64,000 nucleotides of DNA from Nostoc sp. FACHB-152 (GCF_014697475.1 NZ_JACJRV010000024.1:20724-84723); one strand, 5' to 3'; positions 26,392 through 35,966 are shown, numbered from the stretch's first letter. Numbers and translations are program-made. The notes: generated by a model not told the origin, from the sequence alone.

Positions 26392-26948
26392 TCAAGTTTG
26401 TACACTAAAGTCTTCTGGGTCTACTTCCCAATTGACCCAGCGAATAGCCTCTCTTGCTGATAGCATATTAGGTGGAACTCGCAATATATGAATATATCCT
26501 GTGCTGGGACAGACCATTTTTAATAAACAAATCGGTTCAATATCAACTTGATTATCGATTTCTAATAAAGTATATTCTCGCCAAGTATCTAATTCCACAG
26601 CTTGTAATTCACGAGCAATTTTCTCGTAACCAATACTTTGAATTAATACTCGCCTTAATTCTGCATTAACTTCAGCTAAAAGCCATTGCGCTTGCCACTG
26701 GCTTGGGTGTAATTGACCGTACTTTTCTGGTAATCTTACTCCGTGATAAGCATAAATATTAAATCCTTCGTAAGCTATTGCTGGTTCACCTTCGTCATGT
26801 AATCTGCCTTGTGTATCTAGACGAATTGCTGAAGGTTTAGGAGTGGCTACTGCAATATCTCGAAAAGCCCACCAAAAACCACAATGCTTGGCAGTATCCC
26901 ATAAGCCTTTTACTTTTGAATTGCTGTAATAATAAAATATATGGTGAG
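26392..26948 (-). pseudogene. Truncated DUF6745-family gene (C-terminal part)
   Basis: The C-terminal 160 or so residues match the DUF6745 pattern: GFWWAFRDIAVATPKP, RLHDEGEPAIAYEGFNIYAY followed by HGVRLPE, VNAELRRVLIQSIG, HILRVPPN and AREAIRWVNWEVDPEDF. The usual N-terminal half is absent. The frame begins inside the start of a vapC gene, where the residues (LIRQSGLWLLDAIAK) are a frame-shifted reading of the PIN-domain start. I infer a deletion that joined the two genes. The formal frame runs from 27003 to 26392 and may still be translated as a chimera. Confidence 0.7.
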
Positions 26949-27013
26949 TGATTAACTTGGCTATTGCGTCTAAGAGCCAAAGACCAGACTGACGTATCAA
27001 CAATGACTTTCAT
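26948..27013 (-). pseudogene. vapC: vapC toxin stump
   Basis: ATG at 27013 overlaps the vapB stop as ATGA, the usual vapBC coupling. The first 22 codons read MKVIVDTSVWSLALRRNSQV, the classic PIN-domain start with the first catalytic Asp. The match ends at about 26948, where DUF6745 sequence begins in another frame. The remaining three acidic residues of the nuclease are gone, so no active toxin is made. Confidence 0.8.
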
Positions 27014-27228
27014 CGTATCTGGCGTTGTTGTTTGTAATCATAATCATCGCAGTATTCAATCGTTCCGAATAGCTCTATTATTTTAAGTTGCTTTCGGTGC
27101 TGCACATACTCTCTTAATGCTTGTTCAACAACTGCATTAGCAGCATTAACTGCATTTTTAGTATGATGTACGCTTAATTCTAGAGCTTCTTGAACTAAAT
27201 TTTCGTCGATTTCTACATTAATAGTCAT
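27010..27228 (-). CDS. vapB: VapB-type antitoxin
   Basis: A 72-residue protein with the ribbon-helix-helix start TINVEIDENLVQEALELS and a helical VVEQALREYVQ segment, as in type II antitoxins paired with PIN-domain VapC RNases. The C-terminal tail (FGTIEYCDDYDYKQQR) would normally bind the toxin. I start at ATG 27228; a TTG six codons upstream is possible. Its toxin partner is truncated just downstream, leaving this antitoxin solitary. It may still repress its own promoter or neutralise a related toxin elsewhere. Confidence 0.82.
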   Translation of the reverse strand: MTINVEIDENLVQEALELSVHHTKNAVNAANAVVEQALREYVQHRKQLKIIELFGTIEYCDDYDYKQQRQIR

Positions 27229-27292
27229 GTGAATATTATTGCACAAATATTTGCAACAAAAATAAATGCTCTGTGTTTAACTTACCAATTAT

Positions 27293-28678
27293 TTAAGCCA
27301 AGTGCATAAACACAAGTTTGAGCAATTCGGCGCGGGTAAATGGTTTAGTTAAATAACCAGATGCGCCTACTAATCTGGCTTTTACTTTATCAACAATTCC
27401 CTTATTACCTGTGACAAAAATAATTGGGGTATTTTTGAACATAGAGTTATTGCGGATGATTTTACATAATTCATAGCCATCAATACCTGCCATGTTGAGG
27501 TCTAGCAAGATTAAGTCTGGTTTATGTCTAATAATTGACATGATAGCTTTTAGCGGGTCATCGATAGTGACTACAGAGAAGTTTTCGCTTTCTAAGAATC
27601 GGCTAATTTCTTTGAGAATTGTGGGACTATCATCAACAGAAACGATTTTATAGGTCTTTTTGGCGTTGACGGTAGTAGTCGTTACTCTTTCGGGCGCAGC
27701 TTTTGTGGTATTTGGTATTGTTAATTCTGAAAGATTTGGTCTTGATGGTGCAGATATTTTTGGCGATCGCACCACAAGTGTAAAATCTTTGGCAGGATTA
27801 TCTGTGTAAGTTTGAGCGTTACTGGGTTCTACTACCGTGTCAATTAGCTGTCGATTTAGTAATGCTGTTGTATACCGATAAAATGGTGAGGCGGCTGGTA
27901 AATAGTTGGGTAACTGATCAAATGGGGGATCTGGTTCATGCATAATTACCCCACCTTGAACAATATGAGGGTACAAATTTTGTGCTAGTTGAATTTCATC
28001 TTGATTCATAATTACAGCCAGATGACGCAAACTAAAACCCTTCATCCAATGAGTTAATTCTGGCGGTAATTCTGGTAAATTCTTGTTGTTGAGTTTACTG
28101 TTAATTAACAGGTATGGACGCTGATTAGGAGATGAAATTTGGGGAGCGAAAGACTGCCAACTCTGCAATCTAATTTGGCAATATTCTAAAGTCTTTTCTA
28201 CATCCAGCCGACAAATTTTTGTCACTGTCTGCTGTGGATCACTTAATGTATAACTACCTGTTTTAATTAACAAAAACGATTCAATCACTTCTTTAACTAG
28301 TTCTTGAATCAGGAGTGTTGCTTGTGCTGTATCTAAATGTCCTTCCTTTACTAGCCATTTAATAGCTTGATAATCAGCCGGTTGACTCGATAAGTTGCTA
28401 TCATCTGCAACAAACTGATTTGACAACTCATGCTCAAACATCATCCGTAATTGTACACGGGTTTCATTACTCACTTGGTTGAGGCGACGCAAATGGCGTT
28501 CCAGTCTATCAAAAGGTTCCACTGAGTGAGTGGCGTAGGTTATCGTTCCCTGTTCTAGATAAATCGACCAGGTAACTAAGTTACTAAAGCCCTGTAAACA
28601 AGTAGTATCAGTACAATTAGATAACTGTCTTAATAAACTGTGGGGTTGTAAAACTGCGAATCTGCCAAGATAATTCAT
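27293..28678 (-). CDS. PatA-type response regulator (DUF4388/PATAN plus REC)
   Basis: A 461-residue regulator. The N-terminal part (about 1-150) is the PATAN/DUF4388 domain (LRQLSNCTDTTCLQGFSNL, WSIYLEQGTITYATH). A helical middle region (about 200-270) and a Pro/Thr-rich linker follow. The C-terminal REC domain (about 342-461) has SVDDSP, the phosphoacceptor Asp in LILLDLNMAG, the Thr in IFVTGN and the Lys in YLTKPF. PatA of Anabaena affects heterocyst pattern, and its paralogues act in phototaxis; which role applies here cannot be told. No kinase gene is adjacent. Confidence 0.92.
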   Translation of the reverse strand: MNYLGRFAVLQPHSLLRQLSNCTDTTCLQGFSNLVTWSIYLEQGTITYATHSVEPFDRLERHLRRLNQVSNETRVQLRMMFEHELSNQFVADDSNLSSQPADYQAIKWLVKEGHLDTAQATLLIQELVKEVIESFLLIKTGSYTLSDPQQTVTKICRLDVEKTLEYCQIRLQSWQSFAPQISSPNQRPYLLINSKLNNKNLPELPPELTHWMKGFSLRHLAVIMNQDEIQLAQNLYPHIVQGGVIMHEPDPPFDQLPNYLPAASPFYRYTTALLNRQLIDTVVEPSNAQTYTDNPAKDFTLVVRSPKISAPSRPNLSELTIPNTTKAAPERVTTTTVNAKKTYKIVSVDDSPTILKEISRFLESENFSVVTIDDPLKAIMSIIRHKPDLILLDLNMAGIDGYELCKIIRNNSMFKNTPIIFVTGNKGIVDKVKARLVGASGYLTKPFTRAELLKLVFMHLA

Positions 28679-29352
28679 CTCTGTTTTATAAAATTAAATA
28701 GAATTTATATAAATTTGGCTGCTCACCTATGTTGTACTTTATTTAGTTTTAATATGTCTCTACAAAAATTATTCTTTAATCAGAAAATATAAATATATAT
28801 TAAGAGCTATGAAATTTACAGCCCAATCAGCATATATAAGCAAAATTTTGGACGAAAGAGATCAAAAGCTAAAGAGATCATCACTAACTCAGTTTTGGCT
28901 TCCTCCCTTTGGCTGACTTTTTATCAAAATGATAATTTTGCTTTCACGACTCAGCAATAATACAGAGTAACTGCTGGGATTACTTAGAGCCTAGATGAAT
29001 GATAAATTATAGTTTGAATGAAAAAAGATAAATTCTACATGAAATCTTTAAACTATTACGTAGGAAAGTTTATGCATTTATTATATTCTAAATTTGCTCT
29101 ACATAAATCTTCGTGGTTTTACTGATGCCAGTAATAGCGACCCTTGGTAAATTCATATTTTTTAAACCTAAACTTGATGAAAATTTCATTAAATATGTCA
29201 ATAAAATAGTGAAAATTAGCTATTTAATAGTGAATAAAAATTAAGTTACTATCAACAAAGATTTACTTATTGCCTCTAGGCTCCGGAAACTCAAATATAT
29301 ACTTTGAAAAAAGGAAAATAAAGCGTTGGACTATAACATAACAAAAAAAGTT
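28679..29352. other. Long divergent intergenic region
   Basis: About 670 A+T-rich bases between the PatA-type gene and the vWA gene. I see a possible 35-codon frame at 28809 (MKFTAQSAYISKI ...), too short to call. TCCGGA at 29282-29287 lies 70 bases upstream of the vWA start; it resembles the -35 core reported for heterocyst-specific promoters, but no matching -10 box is evident. Confidence 0.4.
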
Positions 29353-30027
29353 ATGCAAGATACATTAAGACTAGATGAAGTAGTTGAATTTGCGGAGAAT
29401 CCAGAACCTCGGTGTCCTTGCGTGTTATTGCTGGACACATCTGGGTCAATGCAAGGTGAACCTATAGAAGCTTTAAACCAGGGCTTACTCAGCTTAAAAG
29501 ATGAATTAGTAAAAAATTCTTTAGCATCGCGGCGAGTAGAGGTAGCAATAGTTACATTTGATAGCCAAGTCAATGTAGTACAAGACTTTGTGACTGCGGA
29601 TCAATTTAATCCACCCATCCTGACAGCCCAAGGACTAACAACTATGGGGGCAGGAATTCATAAAGCTTTAGATATGGTGCAAGAGCGTAAATCCTTGTAC
29701 CGGACAAATGGAATTGCCTATTACCGCCCTTGGATATTTATGATTACCGACGGCGAACCTCAAGGTGAACAAGATCAGATAGTAGAGCAAGCCGCACAGC
29801 GTCTACAAGGAGATGAAGCCAGTAAACGCGTAGCTTTTTTCTCAGTTGGTGTAGAAAACGCTAACATGACGAGGCTCAATCAATTAGCTGTGCGGACTCC
29901 GCTCAAACTTAAAGGATTGAACTTTGTCGAAATGTTTGTGTGGCTATCGGCGAGTATGGCAGCCGTTTCTCACTCAAAAGTAGATGAACAAGTAGCACTA
30001 CCGCCTATTGGTTGGGGATCGGTTTAA
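29353..30027 (+). CDS. von Willebrand factor A domain protein (TerY-like)
   Basis: A 224-residue cytosolic vWA protein. The metal-ion-dependent adhesion site is complete: DTSGSM (residues 28-33), Thr in LTTMGAGIH and Asp in MITDGEPQG. It matches TerY/YegL-like vWA proteins, which mediate metal-dependent protein assembly. I start at ATG 29353 because it places a short N-terminus before LDEVVEFAENPEP, the usual family start; a TTG at 29326 with AGGA about 10 bases upstream would add nine residues. A PP2C phosphatase and a kinase gene follow on the same strand, the TerY-P triad arrangement. Confidence 0.92.
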   Translation: MQDTLRLDEVVEFAENPEPRCPCVLLLDTSGSMQGEPIEALNQGLLSLKDELVKNSLASRRVEVAIVTFDSQVNVVQDFVTADQFNPPILTAQGLTTMGAGIHKALDMVQERKSLYRTNGIAYYRPWIFMITDGEPQGEQDQIVEQAAQRLQGDEASKRVAFFSVGVENANMTRLNQLAVRTPLKLKGLNFVEMFVWLSASMAAVSHSKVDEQVALPPIGWGSV

Positions 30028-30170
30028 TTGCGATCGCAGCATCATACTTATAGCAGTTGCTGGATAAATTAGGACAAGGCTTAATCTTTAAACAAGAACG
30101 CTAAACGGCTTCAAGCCTGTCACCTGTACCCTGTTTCCTGCTATACACAGCTAGCCCAGACAAAAAATCA

Positions 30171-30953
30171 ATGAACACAACAAGACAAATTTCTCATTGG
30201 CGGGTAGTCGCCGCATCTGTATGTGGTACAAGCCACATCAGAACCAAGCAGCTGTGTCAGGATGCTCACAACTGGCAGCTACTGCCAGACAATGTTTTAA
30301 TTAGTGCAGCTGCCGATGGTGCAGGTTCTGCCAGTCAAGGCAAAATTGGTGCAATGGTAGCCACAGAAGCAGCTGTAGAACATTTATCCATTAAACAAGT
30401 CACCCGCTCCTCCCTAGAAGATGATGGAGTCGTGCAATCGTTATTAACTGATGCTTTGCTAGCGGCCAAAAAAGCAGTAGAGGCAGAAGCAGCAGCGTGT
30501 AACCAACAACCGCAGGATTTGGCAACTACCTTAATAATTACCATCGCTACACCAGACATGGTAGCAGCAGCACAAATCGGTGACGGAATGGCAGTCGCAA
30601 AAAATCGTCAAGGAAATTTAATTGCGCTAACACTGCCAAATAACGGAGAATATATCAACGAAACTACTTTTTTGACCTCCTTGGATGCCATAGACACAGC
30701 ACAAATGAGACTATGGCGTGAAGAAATAGTCAACGTTGGAGTTCTCACCGATGGACTACAAATGCTGGCTTTGAATATGGTTGTTGGCGAACCTCACAAA
30801 CCCTTCTTTTTTCCTTTATTTGATTTTGTCGAAAACGTTGAGGATAAGACATTAGCCAAAGAGCAACTAGTGAGGTTTTTAGGATCTGAGCGGATTACAC
30901 AACGTACCGACGATGATTTAACCTTAATTATTGCTGCCTTCAACCACTCATGA
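30171..30953 (+). CDS. PP2C-type protein phosphatase
   Basis: A 260-residue cytosolic serine/threonine phosphatase. Metal-binding motifs are visible: AADGAGSASQGKIGA (first Asp), TTLIITIATPD, AAQIGDGMAVA, GVLTDGLQM and DDDLTLIIA (last Asp). QLCQDAHNWQ near the N-terminus is the usual QDA box. Members of this subfamily pair with vWA and kinase proteins. It lies 143 bases after the vWA gene (the gap holds heptamer repeats CCTGTCACCTGTACCCTG) and 53 bases before the kinase gene, so the three are likely one functional unit. It probably reverses phosphorylation by the kinase; that is inference. Confidence 0.93.
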   Translation: MNTTRQISHWRVVAASVCGTSHIRTKQLCQDAHNWQLLPDNVLISAAADGAGSASQGKIGAMVATEAAVEHLSIKQVTRSSLEDDGVVQSLLTDALLAAKKAVEAEAAACNQQPQDLATTLIITIATPDMVAAAQIGDGMAVAKNRQGNLIALTLPNNGEYINETTFLTSLDAIDTAQMRLWREEIVNVGVLTDGLQMLALNMVVGEPHKPFFFPLFDFVENVEDKTLAKEQLVRFLGSERITQRTDDDLTLIIAAFNHS

Positions 30954-31006
30954 CCAAGGATTCTGCAAGTTCGGATTTTTAATTAGCCCCCAACTGTGAC
31001 TTAATC

Positions 31007-33196
31007 ATGAAGGTACTACGTTGTCTTCCCCAGCCAGAAATAATCAACCTCAGCGTCAGCTTAGGGCGCGGCGGTGAAGCCTGTATTTACGCAGTTCCAT
31101 CCGATGGTGATTTAGTGGCCAAGGTTTACCATAAACCCACAGCCACACACATCAAGAAACTGCAAGCAATGCTGGCTAATCCTCCCGAAAACCCTACAGC
31201 TAGCTTGGGGCATATTTCGATCGCTTGGCCACAAGAATTAATCAAGACAGTAGACGGTAGCAACAGCATTGTTGGCTTTATCATGCCGCGCATTCGCGGG
31301 ATGCGTCCGATTATTGACTTTTACAACCCCAGAACGCGCCGCCAACACTGCCCATTATTCAGCTACCAATATCTAGTCCGCACAGCGCGTAACTTAGCAG
31401 CCGCTTTTGCCGCTCTGCACAACAGTGGTTATTGCGTGGGAGATGTCAACGAATCTAACATCCTTGTCAGTGACACGGCACTAGTAAGCTTAGTTGATAC
31501 TGACTCTTTCCAAGTACCAGATGTCAACCATAACATTGTCTATCGCTGTCCAGTAGGTAAACCAGAGTTTACTCCTCCAGAACTCCAAAATAAAGTTTTC
31601 GCACAACACGACCGCGAAGTTACTCATGACTTGTTTGGCTTGGCAGTCCTGATCTTCCAACTATTAATGGAAGGTACACACCCCTTCTCAGGAATTTTTC
31701 AAGGTACTGCCGAACCACCCCCATACGAAGCCCGCATTGCTGCTGGACATTTTACCTACAGTCAACACCGACAAGTCCCTTACGTCCCAACTCCCATTGC
31801 TCCTGCTTGGGAAATGCTGCATCCTAGCTTACAAGATTTGTTTGTGCAGTGCTTTGAAGCCGGACACAGTAATCCTTACTTGCGTCCCAGCGCCCAAACT
31901 TGGTTATCGACCCTGGCAGAAGTCGAAGATGCTTTAATTACCTGTACTGCTAATCCCCAACATCTCTACAGCAACCACCTACACAGTTGCCCTTGGTGCG
32001 AACGTTCCCGACGCTTAGGTGGACGCGACCCGTTTCCATCACAGAGGGCAATTGAAAAGAAAGAACATTTGCAACCGCGCAACATTCCCAAACGACGCTA
32101 CAACCAACCTGCACGCAGACCACAGCCAGTAATGGCATTTACTCCATCAACAAATTACTGGCAGCAAGGCAACACTCCTAATTATTATCCGTATAAGCGT
32201 CCAAAGGCGAAGGCAGCAAAATTTTACCCCATAGTTTTAGCTTGTCTAGGTTTAGGGATGTTGGGTTATTTGGATGTGATGGTGAAATTTACCCGTCCGT
32301 TTGTCACCCAAAATGCCTATACACAGCAGAGATTGTTGAGCGAACCAACATCTAACAATGAGGCGAAGAGTTTTGCTGATTACTACAGACAAGGCCATGC
32401 TGCTTACCAAATACGTGACTACAAACAGGCAGCAGAAAACTTTAGCAAAGCCATTCAAGAAGAACCAAACTTCGCTAAATCATATATTAACCGAGGCAAT
32501 GCGCGTTATAACTTGAAAGACTACGAAGGCGCATTAACAGACTATTCCAAAGCTTTGGATATCAATCCCCAAGAAGTCAAAGCTTTAGTTAATCGTGGCA
32601 ACGCCCGCTATATGCTAGCTGAGTATAGCAACGATCCAGATCGAGAATATAACCTGGCGATCGCAGATTTTAATCATGCCCTCAAAATCAACATCAAAGA
32701 AGCCGAAGCTTATATCCGTAGAGGTATTGTCATAGCTCAAGTTGCCAAGTATAGCGGGGAATCTATCAAAGATTTCAAACGAGCGCTGGGCGATTTTACC
32801 GAAGCCATTAAACTGAATGCATCTAAAGCCGAAGCTTATTTCCAACGCGGTTCAGTTTACTACCAAATGGCGCAATATAGCCCCAACTATAATGAACAAT
32901 ACCAACTAGCACTGGCCGACTTTGATCAAGCATTACAACTAAACACAAAACTGGCGAAAGTCTATCTCAAACGCGGTATGGTGCGCTATGAAATGTCACA
33001 ATACGGTGGTAAACAATCTGAGGAAAATAGTCAGAAAGCCCTTGACGATTTGCAGCTGGCTGCCAAATTGGCACTAGAACAAGAAGATACAGATAACTAT
33101 CAGCAAGCACTGAGCAGTATGTGTGTCATCACCGAAAGCAAATGTAATACCCTATTACAAAGCTCCAGTATGTGGGGATATACGGGTACAAATTAG
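31007..33196 (+). CDS. Atypical protein kinase with Cys/His motif, membrane helix and TPR repeats
   Basis: A 729-residue protein. The kinase domain (about 10-310) has a Gly-rich loop (LGRGGEACIYAV), ATP-binding K39 (VAKVYHK), a catalytic loop VGDVNESNILV in place of HRDxKxxN, and DTD in place of DFG. Next comes a Cys/His cluster (HLHSCPWCERS, about 325-335) that may bind zinc. A basic Pro-rich linker, one membrane helix (YPIVLACLGLGMLGYL, about 406-422) and six or so TPR units (about 460-700) follow. The kinase side is likely cytosolic, with the TPR part across the membrane. With the vWA and PP2C genes it forms a TerY-P-like triad. The altered catalytic motifs keep the key Lys, Asp and Asn, so activity is plausible. 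Confidence 0.92.
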   Translation: MKVLRCLPQPEIINLSVSLGRGGEACIYAVPSDGDLVAKVYHKPTATHIKKLQAMLANPPENPTASLGHISIAWPQELIKTVDGSNSIVGFIMPRIRGMRPIIDFYNPRTRRQHCPLFSYQYLVRTARNLAAAFAALHNSGYCVGDVNESNILVSDTALVSLVDTDSFQVPDVNHNIVYRCPVGKPEFTPPELQNKVFAQHDREVTHDLFGLAVLIFQLLMEGTHPFSGIFQGTAEPPPYEARIAAGHFTYSQHRQVPYVPTPIAPAWEMLHPSLQDLFVQCFEAGHSNPYLRPSAQTWLSTLAEVEDALITCTANPQHLYSNHLHSCPWCERSRRLGGRDPFPSQRAIEKKEHLQPRNIPKRRYNQPARRPQPVMAFTPSTNYWQQGNTPNYYPYKRPKAKAAKFYPIVLACLGLGMLGYLDVMVKFTRPFVTQNAYTQQRLLSEPTSNNEAKSFADYYRQGHAAYQIRDYKQAAENFSKAIQEEPNFAKSYINRGNARYNLKDYEGALTDYSKALDINPQEVKALVNRGNARYMLAEYSNDPDREYNLAIADFNHALKINIKEAEAYIRRGIVIAQVAKYSGESIKDFKRALGDFTEAIKLNASKAEAYFQRGSVYYQMAQYSPNYNEQYQLALADFDQALQLNTKLAKVYLKRGMVRYEMSQYGGKQSEENSQKALDDLQLAAKLALEQEDTDNYQQALSSMCVITESKCNTLLQSSSMWGYTGTN

Positions 33197-33418
33197 GGAA
33201 TAGGCAATAGGCAATAGGGAAAATTCCATAATTAAAATAGTGGGATTTGGATAACGATGTATTTTTGATAAGCATGAGTGTCTTGTAGATGCACAGCAGC
33301 TTATCGAAGAGTAAAATGTTTTTACTTCTGATAATAAATACTATTGCCTGAATTCCCAATTCAATGAGTAAAACAATACACCTGATAGTAAATACTATTG
33401 CCTATTCCCTATTGCCTA
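33193..33418. repeat. Heptamer repeats with a duplicated flank
   Basis: Two heptamer arrays (AGGGAATAGGCAATAGGC at about 33195 and ATTGCCTATTCCCTATTGCC at about 33395) lie in opposite orientation. A segment CCAATT(C/A)AATGAGTAAAACA occurs at about 33357 and again at about 33425, a direct duplication of about 70 bases that includes a repeat array. Confidence 0.7.
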
Positions 33419-33437
33419 AATTTCCAATTAAATGAGT

Positions 33438-33481
33438 AAAACAATACAAGGGTTAGGTAAAACTAACCCTTGTATTGTTTT
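33438..33481. terminator. Strong hairpin terminator upstream of the polysaccharide island
   Basis: Arms AAAACAATACAAGGGTTAG (33438-33456) and CTAACCCTTGTATTGTTTT (33463-33481) are a perfect 19-bp stem with a 6-base loop. The A-rich and T-rich ends allow it to work in both directions. It insulates the kinase triad from the next island; the remaining bases to 33711 hold the rfbF leader. Confidence 0.85.
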
Positions 33482-33711
33482 AATAAATTATATTTGTAGA
33501 AATCCCAAAATTATCCTGATATACATATTCATAAGTCTTTAACACATAAAAGTTCTTTATTTACTTTTCCTTCATAAAATTGCCAAGAATTATAGTTAGA
33601 TTATGTACGGAGAAAAACAGAAAGAAATTAGTTTTTCGTAAACCAAGTGCATCCTCTTCATTTCGATTAATTCAAAATATTAACTTCCTTACGAATCTCC
33701 GAGGTAATTGT

Positions 33712-34485
33712 ATGAAAGCGGTGATTTTGGCTGGAGGGCTTGGTACACGCCTCAGTGAAGAAACCAGTATCAGACCCAAGCCGATGGTTGAGATTGGTGG
33801 TAAGCCAATTCTTTGGCATATCATGAAAACTTATTCTGCTCACGGTATTAATGATTTCATCATTTGCTGTGGTTACAAAGGTTACGTTATTAAGGAGTAT
33901 TTTGCTAACTACTTCTTACATATGTCAGATGTAACTTTTGATATGCGTTTTAATCAGATGAATGTGCATTCTGGTTATGCCGAACCTTGGCGTGTCACCC
34001 TAGTGAATACAGGCGACAGCACCATGACAGGTGGACGCTTAAAGCGAGTTGGTGAACACGTAGGCAATGAAACTTTTTGCTTCACTTATGGTGACGGTGT
34101 AAGTAATATAAACATCACCGAGTTAATTAAATTCCATAAAGAACAAAAAACATTAGCTACACTCACAGCAGTACAACCAGCAGGACGTTTTGGTGCTATT
34201 TCTTTAGAACAAGACCAAACTAAAATTACCAGCTTCCGCGAAAAACGTGATGGTGATGGTGCTTGGGTAAATGGTGGTTATTTCGTTTTAGAACCAGAAG
34301 TAATTGATTTAATTGCGGATGACTCCACCGTTTGGGAGAAAGAACCATTAGAAAAGCTAGCTGATATGGAACAACTTTCAGCTTTTAAACACGATGGTTT
34401 TTGGCAACCAATGGATACCTTACGCGATAAAAATTATCTAGACGAGCTATGGCAGACTAGTAAAGCTCCCTGGCAAGTTTGGTAA
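33712..34485 (+). CDS. rfbF: Glucose-1-phosphate cytidylyltransferase
   Basis: A 257-residue cytosolic nucleotidyltransferase converting CTP and glucose 1-phosphate to CDP-glucose. The N-terminal signature AGGLGTRLSEETSIRPKPM with the catalytic Arg/Lys, GGKPILWHIM, YGDGVSN (metal-binding Asp) and FREKRDGDGAWVNGGYFVL are as in RfbF. I start at ATG 33712 with GAGG about 8 bases upstream, giving the normal family length. It opens the polysaccharide island; no CDP-glucose 4,6-dehydratase (RfbG) with a recognised signature is adjacent, so the fate of CDP-glucose depends on the SDR two genes downstream. It corresponds in position to alr2825 of the Anabaena 7120 HEP island, from memory. Confidence 0.94.
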   Translation: MKAVILAGGLGTRLSEETSIRPKPMVEIGGKPILWHIMKTYSAHGINDFIICCGYKGYVIKEYFANYFLHMSDVTFDMRFNQMNVHSGYAEPWRVTLVNTGDSTMTGGRLKRVGEHVGNETFCFTYGDGVSNINITELIKFHKEQKTLATLTAVQPAGRFGAISLEQDQTKITSFREKRDGDGAWVNGGYFVLEPEVIDLIADDSTVWEKEPLEKLADMEQLSAFKHDGFWQPMDTLRDKNYLDELWQTSKAPWQVW

Positions 34486-34585
34486 AGAAAGGGAATGGAG
34501 ATTAGGGAGAGTTAAACAAATAACTCTTAACCATTGACCCTTGACCATTGACTTATTAACAATCATTTCAAGTGCAATAATACCA

Positions 34586-35803
34586 ATGTACGATTTTGCT
34601 ATTGTCGGCGGTGGAATAGTTGGATTATCTACAGCGATGGCCTTGGGTAAACGCTATCCGCAAGCACGCATTTTAGTATTAGAAAAAGAAAGCAACTGGG
34701 CATTTCACCAAACTGGCAATAATAGCGGTGTGATTCACTCCGGTGTTTATTACAAACCAGGGAGTTTTAAAGCCAAATTCTGCCGTGATGGTAGTCGCTC
34801 AATGGTAGATTTCTGCCAGGAGCATGGGATTGACCATGAAGTATGTGGTAAGGTAATTGTTGCTACAGATGCACAAGAACTACCACGCTTAGAAAATCTC
34901 TACAAGCGCGGTGTAGAAAATGGCATAAAAGTTAAACGAATTAGCCCAGAAGAAGTTAAAGAAATTGAACCTCATGTCAGATGTGTAGGTGGCATTAGGG
35001 TATTTTCAACTGGTATTGTTAGTTACAAACAAGTTTGTATAAAATATGCCCAATTAATTCAACAGCAAGGCGGAGATTTACGCTTAAATACTAAGGTATT
35101 GAAAATCTCGGCAAGTGGGAAAAATCAGGTACTAGAAACAAATCAAGGCAACTTTGAAACCAAATTTGTGATCAATTGTGCCGGATTGCATAGCGATCGC
35201 GTTGCTAGATTAGGAGGAGTAGAACCCAAAGCTAAAATCGTACCCTTCCGGGGCGAATATTACGAACTCACCCCAGAAAAACGCTATTTAGTCAAAACCC
35301 TGATTTATCCAGTGCCTAATCCTGATTTTCCCTTCTTGGGTGTTCACTTTACCAAAATGATTGATGGTACAGTCCACGCCGGGCCTAACGCAGTTCTCAG
35401 CCTCAAGCGAGAAGGTTACAAAAAAACCGACTTCGACTTGAAGGATTTTGCAGAAGTCATGACTTATCCTGGTTTCTGGAAACTAGCAGCCAAACACGCT
35501 GATGAAGGTATTCAAGAAATCATTCGTTCTTTTAGCAAAGCAGCGTTTGTCAGAAGTCTGCAAAAACTCATCCCCGAAGTCAAATCAGAGGATTTAGTTC
35601 CTACTCATGCAGGAGTTCGCGCCCAAGCTTTAATGGATGACGGTAAACTTGTAGATGACTTTTTGATCATTCCTGGTCAAAACTCCATCCATGTCTGCAA
35701 TGCCCCCTCACCAGCCGCCACATCTTCTTTAGAAATTGGCAAAGCGATAGTTGCACAAATTGCCCAGCACTCAGATATGCCAGCAGCCGTCACTGTATAT
35801 TAA
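34586..35803 (+). CDS. FAD-dependent oxidase, L-2-hydroxyglutarate oxidase (LhgO)-like
   Basis: A 405-residue flavoprotein of the DAO family. The dinucleotide site is FAIVGGGIVGLSTAMAL (about 4-20) with the acidic residue in VLEKE. NNSGVIHSGVYYKPGS and VPTHAGVRAQAL are typical of L-2-hydroxyglutarate oxidases, which convert L-2-hydroxyglutarate to 2-oxoglutarate. Inside a polysaccharide island the true substrate may be another 2-hydroxy acid or sugar acid. I start at ATG 34586, just before the Rossmann fold; a 15-codon upstream extension does not look like protein. It follows rfbF by 100 bases. No membrane segment is seen. Confidence 0.88.
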   Translation: MYDFAIVGGGIVGLSTAMALGKRYPQARILVLEKESNWAFHQTGNNSGVIHSGVYYKPGSFKAKFCRDGSRSMVDFCQEHGIDHEVCGKVIVATDAQELPRLENLYKRGVENGIKVKRISPEEVKEIEPHVRCVGGIRVFSTGIVSYKQVCIKYAQLIQQQGGDLRLNTKVLKISASGKNQVLETNQGNFETKFVINCAGLHSDRVARLGGVEPKAKIVPFRGEYYELTPEKRYLVKTLIYPVPNPDFPFLGVHFTKMIDGTVHAGPNAVLSLKREGYKKTDFDLKDFAEVMTYPGFWKLAAKHADEGIQEIIRSFSKAAFVRSLQKLIPEVKSEDLVPTHAGVRAQALMDDGKLVDDFLIIPGQNSIHVCNAPSPAATSSLEIGKAIVAQIAQHSDMPAAVTVY

Positions 35804-35966
35804 CGTGAGTTCGACTCCTCTCTGTTTTGACCTCACTCCTGCGAGGAGAGGGGAGCAAAACCCTTATATTTTCGACTTTTAGGAGAGGGATGTAATTATT
35901 CTCTTTAGTTAGTTGGTGTGGTTGCATTTACCAAAATAATTACCCAACATAGAGAATTTAAAACAA

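Noticed and set aside
28809..28916. 35-codon frame MKFTAQSAYISKI in the PatA-vWA gap
   Set aside because: Too short, no ribosome binding site and no context; left as intergenic.
29282..29287. TCCGGA upstream of the vWA gene as a heterocyst-type promoter
   Set aside because: No -10 box at the expected spacing, and the hexamer occurs by chance; not called.
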